From a virus, in the IMG/VR virus record IMGVR_UViG_3300006086_000041, positions 1 to 21,194 of that record: a stretch of 21,194 nucleotides of DNA; one strand, given 5' to 3'. Below the pieces are notes generated by a model. That model was given only the letters and a program-made list of their open reading frames with translations. It was not told where the DNA came from and made no database searches. A program made the translations under genes and the position numbers. This document shows, in pieces, positions 1-7,097 of the stretch. Numbering within the stretch: position 1 is the stretch's first letter; every line of letters starts with the position of its first letter.

Positions 1-266
1 GCGCCCATATACAGCTCCAGAATGGCCTCCATCTCCTGCCGCTCGGCGCGGTCCGTCTTGCGAATGCGAATGACCTGCCGCACCACTTTGACGTCATAGC
101 CACGAGATTTCATCTCGCCGAACACTTCCCTGATATCATCGGAAATGGCCGTCTTTTCCTCCTCGAGCCGTTCAACCCGCTCGACGAATTGTTTCAATTC
201 GGCGGCCGCAACGCCGGTCTCGCCTTCCATTATCGGGCCTACGTCTTTGGGCAGTTTGTCTTCCAT
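1..266 (-). CDS. GapR-like DUF2312 DNA-binding protein (3' end cut by window edge)
   Basis: The 88 visible residues start MEDKLPKDVG and end ...ILELYMGA at the window edge. GapR proteins are about 90 residues, so only a few residues should be missing. The pattern of an N-terminal coiled coil (ELKQFVERVERLEEEKTAI), an acidic turn (SDDIREVFGEMK), SRGYDVKVVRQVIRIRK and an acidic C-terminus ending in LYM is typical of DUF2312. In Caulobacter, GapR is a nucleoid-associated protein that clamps overtwisted, AT-rich DNA and stimulates type II topoisomerases. An AGGAGA Shine-Dalgarno overlaps the stop of the upstream gpD gene (gap 9 nt), which fixes the start and makes it the next cistron of the tail operon. 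Finding it at the end of a virion operon is unusual. It may act on phage DNA topology, on late transcription or on the host nucleoid; the last three roles are inference. Confidence 0.88.
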   Translation of the reverse strand, partial: MEDKLPKDVGPIMEGETGVAAAELKQFVERVERLEEEKTAISDDIREVFGEMKSRGYDVKVVRQVIRIRKTDRAERQEMEAILELYMG

Positions 267-275
267 GATGTTCTC

Positions 276-1358
276 CTATGCGACGTTTGATCCAAGAGTG
301 ATTGTGCCTGCAGAAAGATTGGTGGTTGCGGCCCCTGCACCCGCGCTGCCTTTTGCACCTGTTCCCGATGCAGCCCCCGCCTTTTTCGGTTGGCCCTCGA
401 TTTGGGTGGTCAGGCCGGAACCAAAAACGTGCTCGGCTTTTAAAAATATCCATTCGGCATCGTCATCGTCGCTAAAGCCTTGTGTGATCAGAACCCCTCC
501 GGCCTTGAGTTCCGGTCGTCCGAACATGGTGCCGGTGAAACTCTTGCCCTTGCGGGCAAAGCCGTTTGAATGATTGTCAGCTGCACGCTGGGCATCGTCT
601 TTGCTGGGGTGCAGATCATGGTGCAGGAAGGCAGGCGCGTCGCCGTCTCCGGCACTGACCGGCACCCGTTTAGCCTGGTCGTGGTCATAATAATGGGCAG
701 TGACTTTGCCATGCGCCGGGCGGTCACGATCACAAAACCGGAAGGTGGTCAGATCGTTGGGCGTGACGATAAATGGTGCAATCGCCGCGCCTGTTCCGTT
801 GGTTCCGGCTCCGCGCGGCACGGCGATCAACTTGCCATTGGCCGGTTTGCAAATCGCATCAAAATGGCGGCCGAGTCGGGTCAGAAAGTGCATGGCGCTT
901 TCTTCAGTCTGGGCAATATGATCGATCGGTTTGGCCGCAAGTTCCGGATCGCAGAGGGCAGCGAGGCCCGCTTCACCGGCTATTTTATTGATAATATCGC
1001 CGAAGGTTACGTTGGCAAAACTGCGGGTTTGACGGGCCTTTAAAGCCTTTTTAAAATCGGCGGCATGGGCCGTCACCATAAAGGTCGCCACCGGCCCAAT
1101 TTTTTCCACGGTCTCGACAATAAATTTGCCCATCAGGATTGGCCCGCCGGTTTCAACATAACCTAACGAGACCGTCAGTTCGGCACCCTTGGCCGGTTTG
1201 GCAAGCTGGCCGTCATAATTCGAGATGCTGAAATGCAGTTCGTCGGCCTTCTCCCCGCCATTGTCGACGATACGGCCCTCCAGCTCGCGCCCGGCGATTT
1301 TCGCGCCGATATCGACTGTTCCGGCCATAATTCGCACTTGCAAAGTCCGGGGTTCCAT
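276..1358 (-). CDS. D: Tail hub / late control protein D (P2 gpD-like)
   Basis: The 360-residue product is a contractile-tail baseplate hub of the P2 gpD family (T4 gp27-like), which connects the tube to the gpV spike. Typical features are the N-terminal region with SISNYDGQLAKP and the segment around KARQTRSFANVTFGDIINKIA, followed by AAKPIDHIAQTEESAMHFLTRL, a very common gpD sequence (first part about residues 105-125, second about 143-165). A C-terminal low-complexity tail rich in Gly, Ala and Ser (about residues 325-350) looks like a flexible extension. The start is set by GAGG five bases upstream of ATG. The stop of gpX overlaps this Shine-Dalgarno. In P2 the D gene also ends the tail operon. 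No disruption is visible. The name late control is historical; the structural role is the supported one. Confidence 0.92.
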   Translation of the reverse strand: MEPRTLQVRIMAGTVDIGAKIAGRELEGRIVDNGGEKADELHFSISNYDGQLAKPAKGAELTVSLGYVETGGPILMGKFIVETVEKIGPVATFMVTAHAADFKKALKARQTRSFANVTFGDIINKIAGEAGLAALCDPELAAKPIDHIAQTEESAMHFLTRLGRHFDAICKPANGKLIAVPRGAGTNGTGAAIAPFIVTPNDLTTFRFCDRDRPAHGKVTAHYYDHDQAKRVPVSAGDGDAPAFLHHDLHPSKDDAQRAADNHSNGFARKGKSFTGTMFGRPELKAGGVLITQGFSDDDDAEWIFLKAEHVFGSGLTTQIEGQPKKAGAASGTGAKGSAGAGAATTNLSAGTITLGSNVA

Positions 1359-1364
1359 TTGGCC

Positions 1365-1574
1365 TCACCACAGGGTTGTTTTGGGCTGCGTCACTTGCGG
1401 CTGCAGATCGGGAATAACAATGGCGAGACCGGCAGGCAGCAACAGCGGCTGAGCGGAAAGTCCCGGATTAGCAGCCAGAACCGCCTCGATATGGCCTTGG
1501 GCTTCGCTGCCGGTTGCGCGCCGCACCAAGACGTCGAGAGGTTCATCCGGGCGAGAGATCACAGTCTTTGCCAT
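1365..1574 (-). CDS. X: Tail protein X (LysM-like, P2 gpX family)
   Basis: The 69-residue product starts MAKTVISRPDEPLDVLVRRA and contains VLAANPGLS and LPAGLAIVIPDL. This is the small LysM-like gpX fold found between the gpU and gpD genes in many P2-like tail clusters. It is thought to bind peptidoglycan or the tail terminus; its exact role is not settled. The open frame continues upstream, but the MAKT start is preferred because the longer form would overlap most of the preceding small membrane-protein gene and the family begins here. The gene starts 1 nt after the stop of the preceding gene, and its own stop overlaps the gpD ribosome binding site, so the three are tightly coupled. Confidence 0.85.
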   Translation of the reverse strand: MAKTVISRPDEPLDVLVRRATGSEAQGHIEAVLAANPGLSAQPLLLPAGLAIVIPDLQPQVTQPKTTLW

Positions 1575-1575
1575 G

Positions 1576-1767
1576 TCACCAAGCCCCGAACCAGATGCCG
1601 GTGCCGTGCACCCAGGCAACCGGAAAAGCGAGTGCTCCTGCAATGAGAAACCCCCATGCCTCTGCTTTGAAACACGCAATCACATGCGTCATCCATGCCG
1701 CCATGAGCCAGAACCAAAGTCCGAAATAAACACCGCCTAAAATCAATGTTGCCCGGTCCTGTGTCAT
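1576..1767 (-). CDS. Small two-transmembrane protein, unknown function
   Basis: The 63-residue product starts MTQDRATLILGGVYFGLWFW. It has two hydrophobic segments, about residues 8-29 and 39-60, separated by a short loop containing ACFKAEA, and almost no soluble part. A GGAGG Shine-Dalgarno seven bases before this ATG picks the start over an in-frame ATG six codons upstream. It lies between gpU and gpX, 8 nt after the gpU stop. The two-segment hairpin topology resembles small holins, pinholins or superinfection-exclusion proteins, but no family is recognised and no endolysin gene is nearby. Function is open; membrane location is inferred from hydrophobicity. Confidence 0.75.
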   Translation of the reverse strand: MTQDRATLILGGVYFGLWFWLMAAWMTHVIACFKAEAWGFLIAGALAFPVAWVHGTGIWFGAW

Positions 1768-1775
1768 ATTGCCTC

Positions 1776-2195
1776 CTATGGCCAAAGGGCCACGACAGGC
1801 CCGTTCGGCCCGGCATAGCTCATGAATTCGGCGTTAAACCCGATTTTCAGGGCGGCACCATTGGCCCCGATGAAGCTCTCGTCTCGCGTCATTTTTTGCA
1901 GGCGAAATTCCCCGAAACATTCGCCGAAGCCGGAAATCAGCTCGTAAACCTCGCCGCGTTTGGCGGCGCTTTGCATGTCGAGCAGCTGCTGTGCCGGGTT
2001 CACCCCGACATAGTCGGAATAGACGGTGCCTTTGAGATTGATCGGTTCCTTGTCCGGCCCCAGAAATTGGCCTGCAGGAGCCCGGCCAAACAGCTCATGA
2101 TCCTTCCAGCGCCCGCCTGCTGAATGGGTGAGCTGCTCGTAGGAGGTTGCCGAGGCTTCGAAGAGGTAAGGCCCCCAGCCCATCAGCACCGACAT
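1776..2195 (-). CDS. U: Tail protein U (P2 gpU-like tail terminator/assembly)
   Basis: The 139-residue product starts MSVLMGWGPYLFEASATSYE and contains WKDHELFGRAPAGQFLGPD and a C-terminal GFNAEFMSYAGPNG. These are typical of the gpU family, which is needed for tail completion in P2. The preferred start is the ATG whose A overlaps the tape-measure stop (TGATG). A TTG one codon upstream is possible but less likely. No strong Shine-Dalgarno is visible, so translation is probably coupled to the tape measure. The order tape measure, U, X, D matches P2-type tail clusters. Confidence 0.87.
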   Translation of the reverse strand: MSVLMGWGPYLFEASATSYEQLTHSAGGRWKDHELFGRAPAGQFLGPDKEPINLKGTVYSDYVGVNPAQQLLDMQSAAKRGEVYELISGFGECFGEFRLQKMTRDESFIGANGAALKIGFNAEFMSYAGPNGPVVALWP

Positions 2196-4468
2196 CAATG
2201 CGGTCCATAACCGTCATGCAGCGTGCCCCCGCTCTGCCGGGTGGCGTGGATCATTGAACCGCTGACGGCACCGGCCACGGCACCGCCGATCGCCGCCGGA
2301 GAGGCGTTGGTCTGTGTCACGTTGACAGTCACCGGCGCATTGATGTTGTTGGTCGTTGTATTGGTCACTTGCTGCGGCTGGGCCAAGGTCTGGACTTGCG
2401 CCTGCGAATTCCATGGGTGGCCGAGACGGGGTGCATCAAGGCCGGGCTGGGCAGTTCCGGTATTATAGGCCTCTTCAAACCGGCTGATTTTGGCCGTGAG
2501 AGTGGCGATTTTGTCCTCTGCCGCGTGAATTTTCTGGGTTTCGGGTGATGTGTCCTCATCCCACCGGTTTTTGGTCGAGCTAATCCCTTCCAGCACGTGG
2601 ATTTTCTTGTAGAGGTCAGCCACTTCCATACGCGCGTTGACAATCTCTTCCGGTTGCCAGCGACCGCCGGCATCATTGATCATCATGCCACCGCTGATCA
2701 GCATTCCGGCGGGTCCGACGCGCCCGCCAAATTTGGCAGCTGTGCCAGCCGCCTCGGTTGCTCCGGAGACTGCGCCGCTCAGGCCGTTGGAAAATAGTCC
2801 GCCGAGGGATTTCAATCCAAGATAACCCAAAAACCCCGCAACTATGCCGGTTTCTGCTGTTGCCGCCGGGGTGCCTTTCTGGGTTTGATTGAGTTTGGCA
2901 ATACCCTTAGCCGTCATATTGGCGAGCCAAGTATAAGCGCCGTTCAGCGGCTCGGCGGCCTGCCTGTATAAATTGTCAATTTGCCCATAGACCTGAGCCT
3001 TGGCCATGGTCGGGTCATCGTTCATCCATTTTTTGGACGTTTCGAGCCCCTTGTTGTCGTGAAGCAAATGTGCGGTTTTTTCAATAACCTCGCCCTGAGT
3101 GTCAATTAATCCGAAGGCTCGCGCCACATTCCGGTTGGAAAACGCCTGATCCATCATGGCTTCGCGCTCGGCTTCCGGCACCTGTTTGGCATCGAGCGCA
3201 GGCTTCATATATTTCAGGCCGTATTTTACCGGATTGTGCATGAATTCGTCGCCATGCAGCAAAGCGCCGGGATGCATTTTATAGCCTTTGCCGCGCTTTT
3301 CGACCTTGTTGGGATCGATCAGCCCCATATCAAGCAAAATCTTTGTAGCATCCGCGCTCATCATGCCGCCCTGAATAGCGCGGGACATGGATTGGAACAT
3401 CGTGCCGGCCGGTGCGCCCTTTAGTTCCTGCAAAAAATGCGGCAGATATTCGGTGATGAATTCTTTATCCCAGTGCTGGCCTGCCGTGCCGGCGTATTTC
3501 AGACCGAGCGCCCAATCCTCGTCCGAAATGGTTTTATCGAGTACATTTTTACTCTTGGCCATTGCATCGAAGAGGTCATGCAGCTTTTCGCCGCTGATTG
3601 TCGCTCCTTGTGTTTCTGCGCCCTTCATCAAGGTCGCCATATTTTCAAGGCCGCTGCCCGGATGCTGGGCCTCGCTGATAACCGCCAGGCTCAGGGCGTC
3701 ATGCATGGCGGCAATGGCCGCGTCGGTCGTACCGGTAACCGAGCGAATTTCCCGAATGGCATTTTCAATTTCGGTCTGTGTGAACATCCGAAATTCGCCG
3801 CTCAGCCGTGCGGCCGCTTCATGCGCTTTGGTCATCTCAGCTGGGGGCATCCCGGCCGTATCCATCGCCACGGCGGCGTGTTGAGCCTCCGCGCCCTGAT
3901 GGGCGACGCCGGTCACGATTGCAGTTCCGGCCATGGTCGCGCCAAAACCGATGACCGTATCCATCATGCCCATGCCGCCTGAAGGCACTGGGCTTAATCC
4001 TGCGTTTTTGCCTTCTTGATGGAGTTCGCGGGCCCGCTTTTCCAGCGCAATCTGTTGCTCGAGTTGAGCCCCTTTTGCCTGAATTGATTTGGTATGTGCC
4101 GCAGTCCCAGCGCCCGGCCCGCGCTCGAGGGCCGCGAGTTCACGCGCCAGTTTGGCGGCCGAACTGCTCGTGGCTTTGATCGCCCCGTCCAGCCTTTCGA
4201 CGGACCCCGCACCGCTACCAATTCCGCTTAATGCCGTTTCGGCCTCCTTTGAGGCCGTGGCAACTTTGATGAGGCTTTGTTCGGTTTTGACAAAGGCCTC
4301 GCCCATCAGGGCCGCACCCTTTTCGGACGCGCTGCCCATTGCCGCGACGCTCTTTTCGGCGGCGACACTGGATTTGGCGATGCCTTGCAGTTCTTCGACG
4401 GTTTTTTTGGCGGGGCCACTGAGCTTGTCGATAAACTCGGCAATGACCTTCAAGGTAAAGCTGGTCAT
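2195..4468 (-). CDS. T: Tail tape measure protein (P2 gpT-like)
   Basis: The 757-residue product starts MTSFTLKVIAEFIDKLSGPA. It is rich in Ala, Gly and Lys, with helical N-terminal parts. Hydrophobic segments lie at about residues 166-189 and 541-557, a charged helical stretch at about 607-670, and a Thr/Asn-rich stretch at about 143-163 residues before the end (TNTTTNNINAP). Large size, two membrane-like segments and position directly after the E/E' chaperone genes identify the tape measure, which sets tail length and probably reaches the inner membrane at DNA entry. With the usual 0.15 nm per residue, the predicted tail is roughly 110 nm. Its ATG overlaps the E' stop by 4 nt (ATGA) and its stop overlaps the gpU start (TGATG). 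Confidence 0.93.
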   Translation of the reverse strand: MTSFTLKVIAEFIDKLSGPAKKTVEELQGIAKSSVAAEKSVAAMGSASEKGAALMGEAFVKTEQSLIKVATASKEAETALSGIGSGAGSVERLDGAIKATSSSAAKLARELAALERGPGAGTAAHTKSIQAKGAQLEQQIALEKRARELHQEGKNAGLSPVPSGGMGMMDTVIGFGATMAGTAIVTGVAHQGAEAQHAAVAMDTAGMPPAEMTKAHEAAARLSGEFRMFTQTEIENAIREIRSVTGTTDAAIAAMHDALSLAVISEAQHPGSGLENMATLMKGAETQGATISGEKLHDLFDAMAKSKNVLDKTISDEDWALGLKYAGTAGQHWDKEFITEYLPHFLQELKGAPAGTMFQSMSRAIQGGMMSADATKILLDMGLIDPNKVEKRGKGYKMHPGALLHGDEFMHNPVKYGLKYMKPALDAKQVPEAEREAMMDQAFSNRNVARAFGLIDTQGEVIEKTAHLLHDNKGLETSKKWMNDDPTMAKAQVYGQIDNLYRQAAEPLNGAYTWLANMTAKGIAKLNQTQKGTPAATAETGIVAGFLGYLGLKSLGGLFSNGLSGAVSGATEAAGTAAKFGGRVGPAGMLISGGMMINDAGGRWQPEEIVNARMEVADLYKKIHVLEGISSTKNRWDEDTSPETQKIHAAEDKIATLTAKISRFEEAYNTGTAQPGLDAPRLGHPWNSQAQVQTLAQPQQVTNTTTNNINAPVTVNVTQTNASPAAIGGAVAGAVSGSMIHATRQSGGTLHDGYGPH

Positions 4469-4892
4469 TTTACAGGCCTCGCAGGCAGCCAGGGCGGCGC
4501 GCGCTCGATCGCCCGCCGGTGAAAGGCGAGCAACCGGGGCAGCGGCAGGTCAAGAATGTCGTTTAAGTGCCAGTGAAAGATGCTGGCGATGTCTGCGCAG
4601 ATGTCGTCAATGTCGCCGGCGCAGGATCCAAAAAATCAGCGACCACTTGGGCCGCTCCGGCATAGTCCGGCCCATACATTGCACGGAACACGTTTTCGTC
4701 GAGTTGGGACAAATCGGATGCCAAAGCAAGGACGCGCTGGGCGTAAGGTGTGCCCGGAGAGGACGCGAATTTGATCAGGTCATTGCCGTTTGGCACGCGG
4801 AAATCGATCGACGAATAGGTCACGCCTGCCAGATCGAATGGTCGAGTCAGCGGGAAGTTTTTCTTGCCCCAGTCAGGAAATTTCAGGTCCAT
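4465..4892 (-). CDS. Tail assembly chaperone E+E' made by -1 frameshift
   Basis: A TTTTTTG heptamer in the correct 0-frame phase at codons 86-88 would shift ribosomes into a -1 frame that stays open to the TGA overlapping the tape-measure ATG. The predicted fusion is 142 residues: 88 from gpE and 54 from E'. The -1 frame reads DIDDICADIASIFHW, then LPLPRLLAFHRRAIER, a pattern well known from the GpE family (dIa..FhW...d...lpl..l..w...A..R). The shifted frame is thus conserved coding sequence and not chance. In P2, gpE and gpE+E' are made in this way and act as tape-measure chaperones. The coordinates cover both frames; the slip occurs at 4629-4635. Confidence 0.87.
4563..4892 (-). CDS. E: Tail assembly chaperone gpE (unshifted product)
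   Basis: The 109-residue product of the zero frame starts MDLKFPDWGKKNFPLTRPFD and contains VPNGNDLIKFASSPG and a conserved AMYGPDYAGAAQVVADF. It matches phage tail assembly chaperones encoded between tube and tape measure (P2 gpE, Mu gp41). GAGG eight bases upstream marks the start. The last 20 residues or so after the slippery codons (rich in Ala, Thr, Ser and Pro) look non-conserved, as expected if the frame after the slip site is not under strong selection. It should assemble with the E+E' form on the tape measure before tube polymerisation. Confidence 0.87.
   Translation of the reverse strand: MDLKFPDWGKKNFPLTRPFDLAGVTYSSIDFRVPNGNDLIKFASSPGTPYAQRVLALASDLSQLDENVFRAMYGPDYAGAAQVVADFLDPAPATLTTSAQTSPASFTGT
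4629..4635 (-). other. -1 ribosomal frameshift slippery heptamer
   Basis: On the minus strand the sequence is T TTT TTG, in phase X XXY YYZ with the gpE reading frame (GAT TTT TTG). It is the same heptamer type used by the P2 E gene. The following bases GGATCCTGCGCCGGC are GC-rich and could hold a stimulatory structure, but I did not fold them. The -1 frame after the slip is open for 54 codons and conserved in type. Confidence 0.85.
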
Positions 4893-4944
4893 AATTTTGT
4901 CCTCAGGTTGGTGCTGCGATAAAAGCGCGCGTTAAAAAGGTCGG

Positions 4945-5460
4945 TCAGCCCGCAAGCCCGAGGGCGGCGCGCATGGACGCGCCATTATCGACGCCGCCCC
5001 AACTGTCGATGCCATTCGGGATGTCGATGTCAAAGATTTCGGAATTGTCGATCGTCAGCTTTTGCGCCACCAGTGACACTTTGATTTTGAGTTCGGCTTT
5101 CTTGCCGCTCTCCCAGCTGCCGCCATCCAGCTCCATAATTTCACCGCTCAGCATGTAAACAGCCGTATGTTCCTTGCCGAGATCGCCAACAAAATAACCG
5201 CGGATAGCGAAGGCGACGGTGGCCCCCTTGGACACGCCGGCCAGCTTGAGCACCTGCGGGTCAAAGGCGTTCAGTGTGAAATCAAATTCCATGTCGTCGT
5301 AACCCAGCGACATTTTCCGCGAACCGATCATGCCGCCGCCGCGAAAACTTTCTGACTTTTTCTTGATCGGCGGAATTGTGATTTTTTCGGCGGTGCCTGC
5401 CTTGCCGAAGCCGTCGCAATAGACGGCACAGCCTTTGAGCACATAATCAAGAGCGAGCAT
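4945..5460 (-). CDS. FII: Major tail tube protein (P2 FII-like)
   Basis: The 171-residue product starts MLALDYVLKGCAVYCDGFGK. It contains GMIGSRKMSLGYDDMEFDFT, FDPQVLKL and VAFAIRGYFVGD, features of the contractile-tail tube family of P2 FII. It polymerises into the inner tube within the sheath. The length fits the family (P2 FII is about 170). It follows the sheath stop by 11 nt and precedes the E/E' chaperones by about 50 nt, the standard order. Nothing is missing or broken. Confidence 0.93.
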   Translation of the reverse strand: MLALDYVLKGCAVYCDGFGKAGTAEKITIPPIKKKSESFRGGGMIGSRKMSLGYDDMEFDFTLNAFDPQVLKLAGVSKGATVAFAIRGYFVGDLGKEHTAVYMLSGEIMELDGGSWESGKKAELKIKVSLVAQKLTIDNSEIFDIDIPNGIDSWGGVDNGASMRAALGLAG

Positions 5461-5471
5461 GGAAATATCCT

Positions 5472-6908
5472 TTAAACGGTGGCCAGAGCGCCAAACTGCG
5501 CCAGTTGTTCGGTGTAATAATCACCGTTGCGATGGGCAAAAATCTGAATGTGTTCCATCGGAGCGGGCGGCTCAAGATCGATATCCCATGCCAGAACGCC
5601 CTGCTGAAGCTGCGAAGCGCTGTTGCGTTCGGGATCAAGCCAGACCTTGCCGCCGACCAATGCGCCCTGGCTGACCAGATAGCGCATGAACCGGTTTCCC
5701 ATGGCGCTGGCATCAAGGAGCAACTGGAGCGAGAACGGTTTGTCGACCATCCAGAGATAGGCCTCCTCCAGCGCGTCATAGACCACGTCGGCGGTGCGGC
5801 GGACATTTTCAAATACCCACAGTGGATCAGCGGCAGTGGTGCGATTGCCCCAACGCCGGTAGCCCGCATAATTGCCGCCAAAATTGACAATCGTGTTGAC
5901 GGCGTTTTCGTTGAGATAATTGGCTGTCGAGCTGTCATCGGAAGGGCCGACATCCACCGGCACTGCGACGCCGCCGACACCGATCAGCTCGAAGTTGGAA
6001 GGCGAATACCAGAAGCCATTGTCGTGATGAACGCGCGAGGTCAGTCCCGCCTGCGAGGCCGATTGCGACAAATCAATATAGGCATTGGCATCGTTCGACC
6101 AAACCAGAGCATCCGAGAAGAACGGAACCAGGCGCATATCACCCCAGTCCTGACGCCAAGCGAAGGCGTCGGCGGGCGTGGTTGACGGCGTATCGGCATA
6201 GACCATTGCCCGCAGGCGCGGGGCGATCGACAGCAGCGCCGCCACGACCGGATTGCGCGCCAGAGCGGCGGTGGCCGTTGCTGTTGCCCCCACGCCTGGG
6301 CCGGTGATTTGCACCTGCGGATTGGTGTAGCCGACGCCCGGATTGGTCACGACAACGCCGGTCAGCACCCCGTTGGCGTCAATGACCGGGGTGGCAACGG
6401 CACCCGAACCGGTGCCGCCGGTGATATTGATTTTGGTCTGACCGACCACATTACCAGTGCCGCCATTCGTCACGGCAATTGCAGAGATACCGGTGGTCGG
6501 GCGCAGGGCCGTGAAGCCGGGTGCGGCCAGCGTTTTGGGCTGGACGCCAAGAATGGAACGGGCATTGAGCAGCGCATAACAGCCGGTGCGCAAAACAGGG
6601 TCGCCGATGATCAGGCTCATCTGACGGGCCGGATTGGCGTCCGACGCAACGCGCACCACAATCATTGCCCCGGCACCCTCGGCCATTGCCTGATTGATTG
6701 CTGCCAGCAAGGTGCCGGAGGCACCCAAAGTGGCCGCTAGCCGAGGCTGCGACCGCAAAAGGATCGGCTCATTCAGAGGCCATGCTGTCGGGTCGGCAAG
6801 TGGTGCGGTGCCGACAAAAGCCGGAACACCTGTCGCATTGATGCGAACCGGGCGAATGCCGTCCAGAACTTCGATGGTCTCGACGCCATGCAGAAAAGAA
6901 TTGACCAT
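5472..6908 (-). CDS. FI: Tail sheath protein (P2 FI-like) with extra module
   Basis: The 478-residue product is a contractile tail sheath: MVNSFLHGVETIEV at the start, GAGAMIVVRVA, SILGVQPKTLAAPGF, VVAALLSIAPRLRAMVYAD, a C-terminal RTADVVYDALEEAYLWMVD and VGGKVWLDPERN. The start at this Met is preferred because GAGG lies 10 bases upstream; an ATG three codons earlier has only 1 base of spacing. P2-type sheaths are usually about 390-400 residues. The excess sits between APGF and the VVAALL helix as two glycine-rich beta repeats (about residues 140-214), each with a VTN..G.G...V.ITG.G.GA.AT pattern. The core sheath parts before and after are intact, so the insert is likely an exposed decoration. 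Confidence 0.93.
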   Translation of the reverse strand: MVNSFLHGVETIEVLDGIRPVRINATGVPAFVGTAPLADPTAWPLNEPILLRSQPRLAATLGASGTLLAAINQAMAEGAGAMIVVRVASDANPARQMSLIIGDPVLRTGCYALLNARSILGVQPKTLAAPGFTALRPTTGISAIAVTNGGTGNVVGQTKINITGGTGSGAVATPVIDANGVLTGVVVTNPGVGYTNPQVQITGPGVGATATATAALARNPVVAALLSIAPRLRAMVYADTPSTTPADAFAWRQDWGDMRLVPFFSDALVWSNDANAYIDLSQSASQAGLTSRVHHDNGFWYSPSNFELIGVGGVAVPVDVGPSDDSSTANYLNENAVNTIVNFGGNYAGYRRWGNRTTAADPLWVFENVRRTADVVYDALEEAYLWMVDKPFSLQLLLDASAMGNRFMRYLVSQGALVGGKVWLDPERNSASQLQQGVLAWDIDLEPPAPMEHIQIFAHRNGDYYTEQLAQFGALATV

Positions 6909-6981
6909 GAATGACATGCCTCAAAGGGTTGACGGGCCAATGGCCGTTTCGAACACCTTAAGAGGACATTTGAAGAGATTA

Positions 6982-7000
6982 CCGACCGCCATGCGGTCGG
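6982..7000 (-). repeat. Inverted repeat / hairpin upstream of sheath
   Basis: Perfect 8-bp arms CCGACCGC and GCGGTCGG are separated by three bases. On the minus strand the hairpin is followed by TAATCTCTTC and not by a run of T, so it does not look like a standard intrinsic terminator. It could be an mRNA stabilising or processing hairpin in the sheath-tube leader, or a protein-binding dyad. Confidence 0.6.
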
Positions 7001-7040
7001 CAATCATTTCGCGGGTTGCACTGAAACCGAGAGCCGCATG

Positions 7041-7066
7041 ATTTATACCAAATGCGACGGCGTCAA
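7041..7066 (-). promoter_or_regulatory. Possible promoter elements before sheath operon
   Basis: The minus strand shows TTGACG at 7066-7061 and TATAAAT at 7047-7041. The spacer is only 13 nt, too short for a normal sigma-70 promoter, so an activator would be needed, as for Mu late promoters. The same place also reads TTGG, ten bases after GG, then GC, like a sigma-54 -24/-12 element. The box lies inside a short dyad CGCAT-N12-ATGCG. Weak evidence. Confidence 0.25.
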
Positions 7067-7097
7067 GCCCGCGCGGCCAAAAAGCCCGGAACCGCTT

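Larger units (their letters stand above)
6909..7097 (-). other. Intergenic stretch before the tail sheath gene
   Basis: About 190 bases without a convincing gene separate the 180-residue unknown gene from the sheath. It is the second largest gap in an otherwise compact operon. It holds a perfect 8-bp hairpin, a TATAAAT box and dyads. The frame of the upstream gene stays open for 58 codons after its TAA, up to a TGA just before the sheath ribosome binding site, but the translated segment belongs to no family I recognise. The gap probably carries regulatory signals for the highly expressed sheath and tube. Confidence 0.6.

Noticed and set aside
6915-6917. Upstream ATG of the sheath gene (three codons earlier)
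   Set aside because: GAGG is only one base away from it, while the next ATG has 10 bases spacing and begins like other sheaths.
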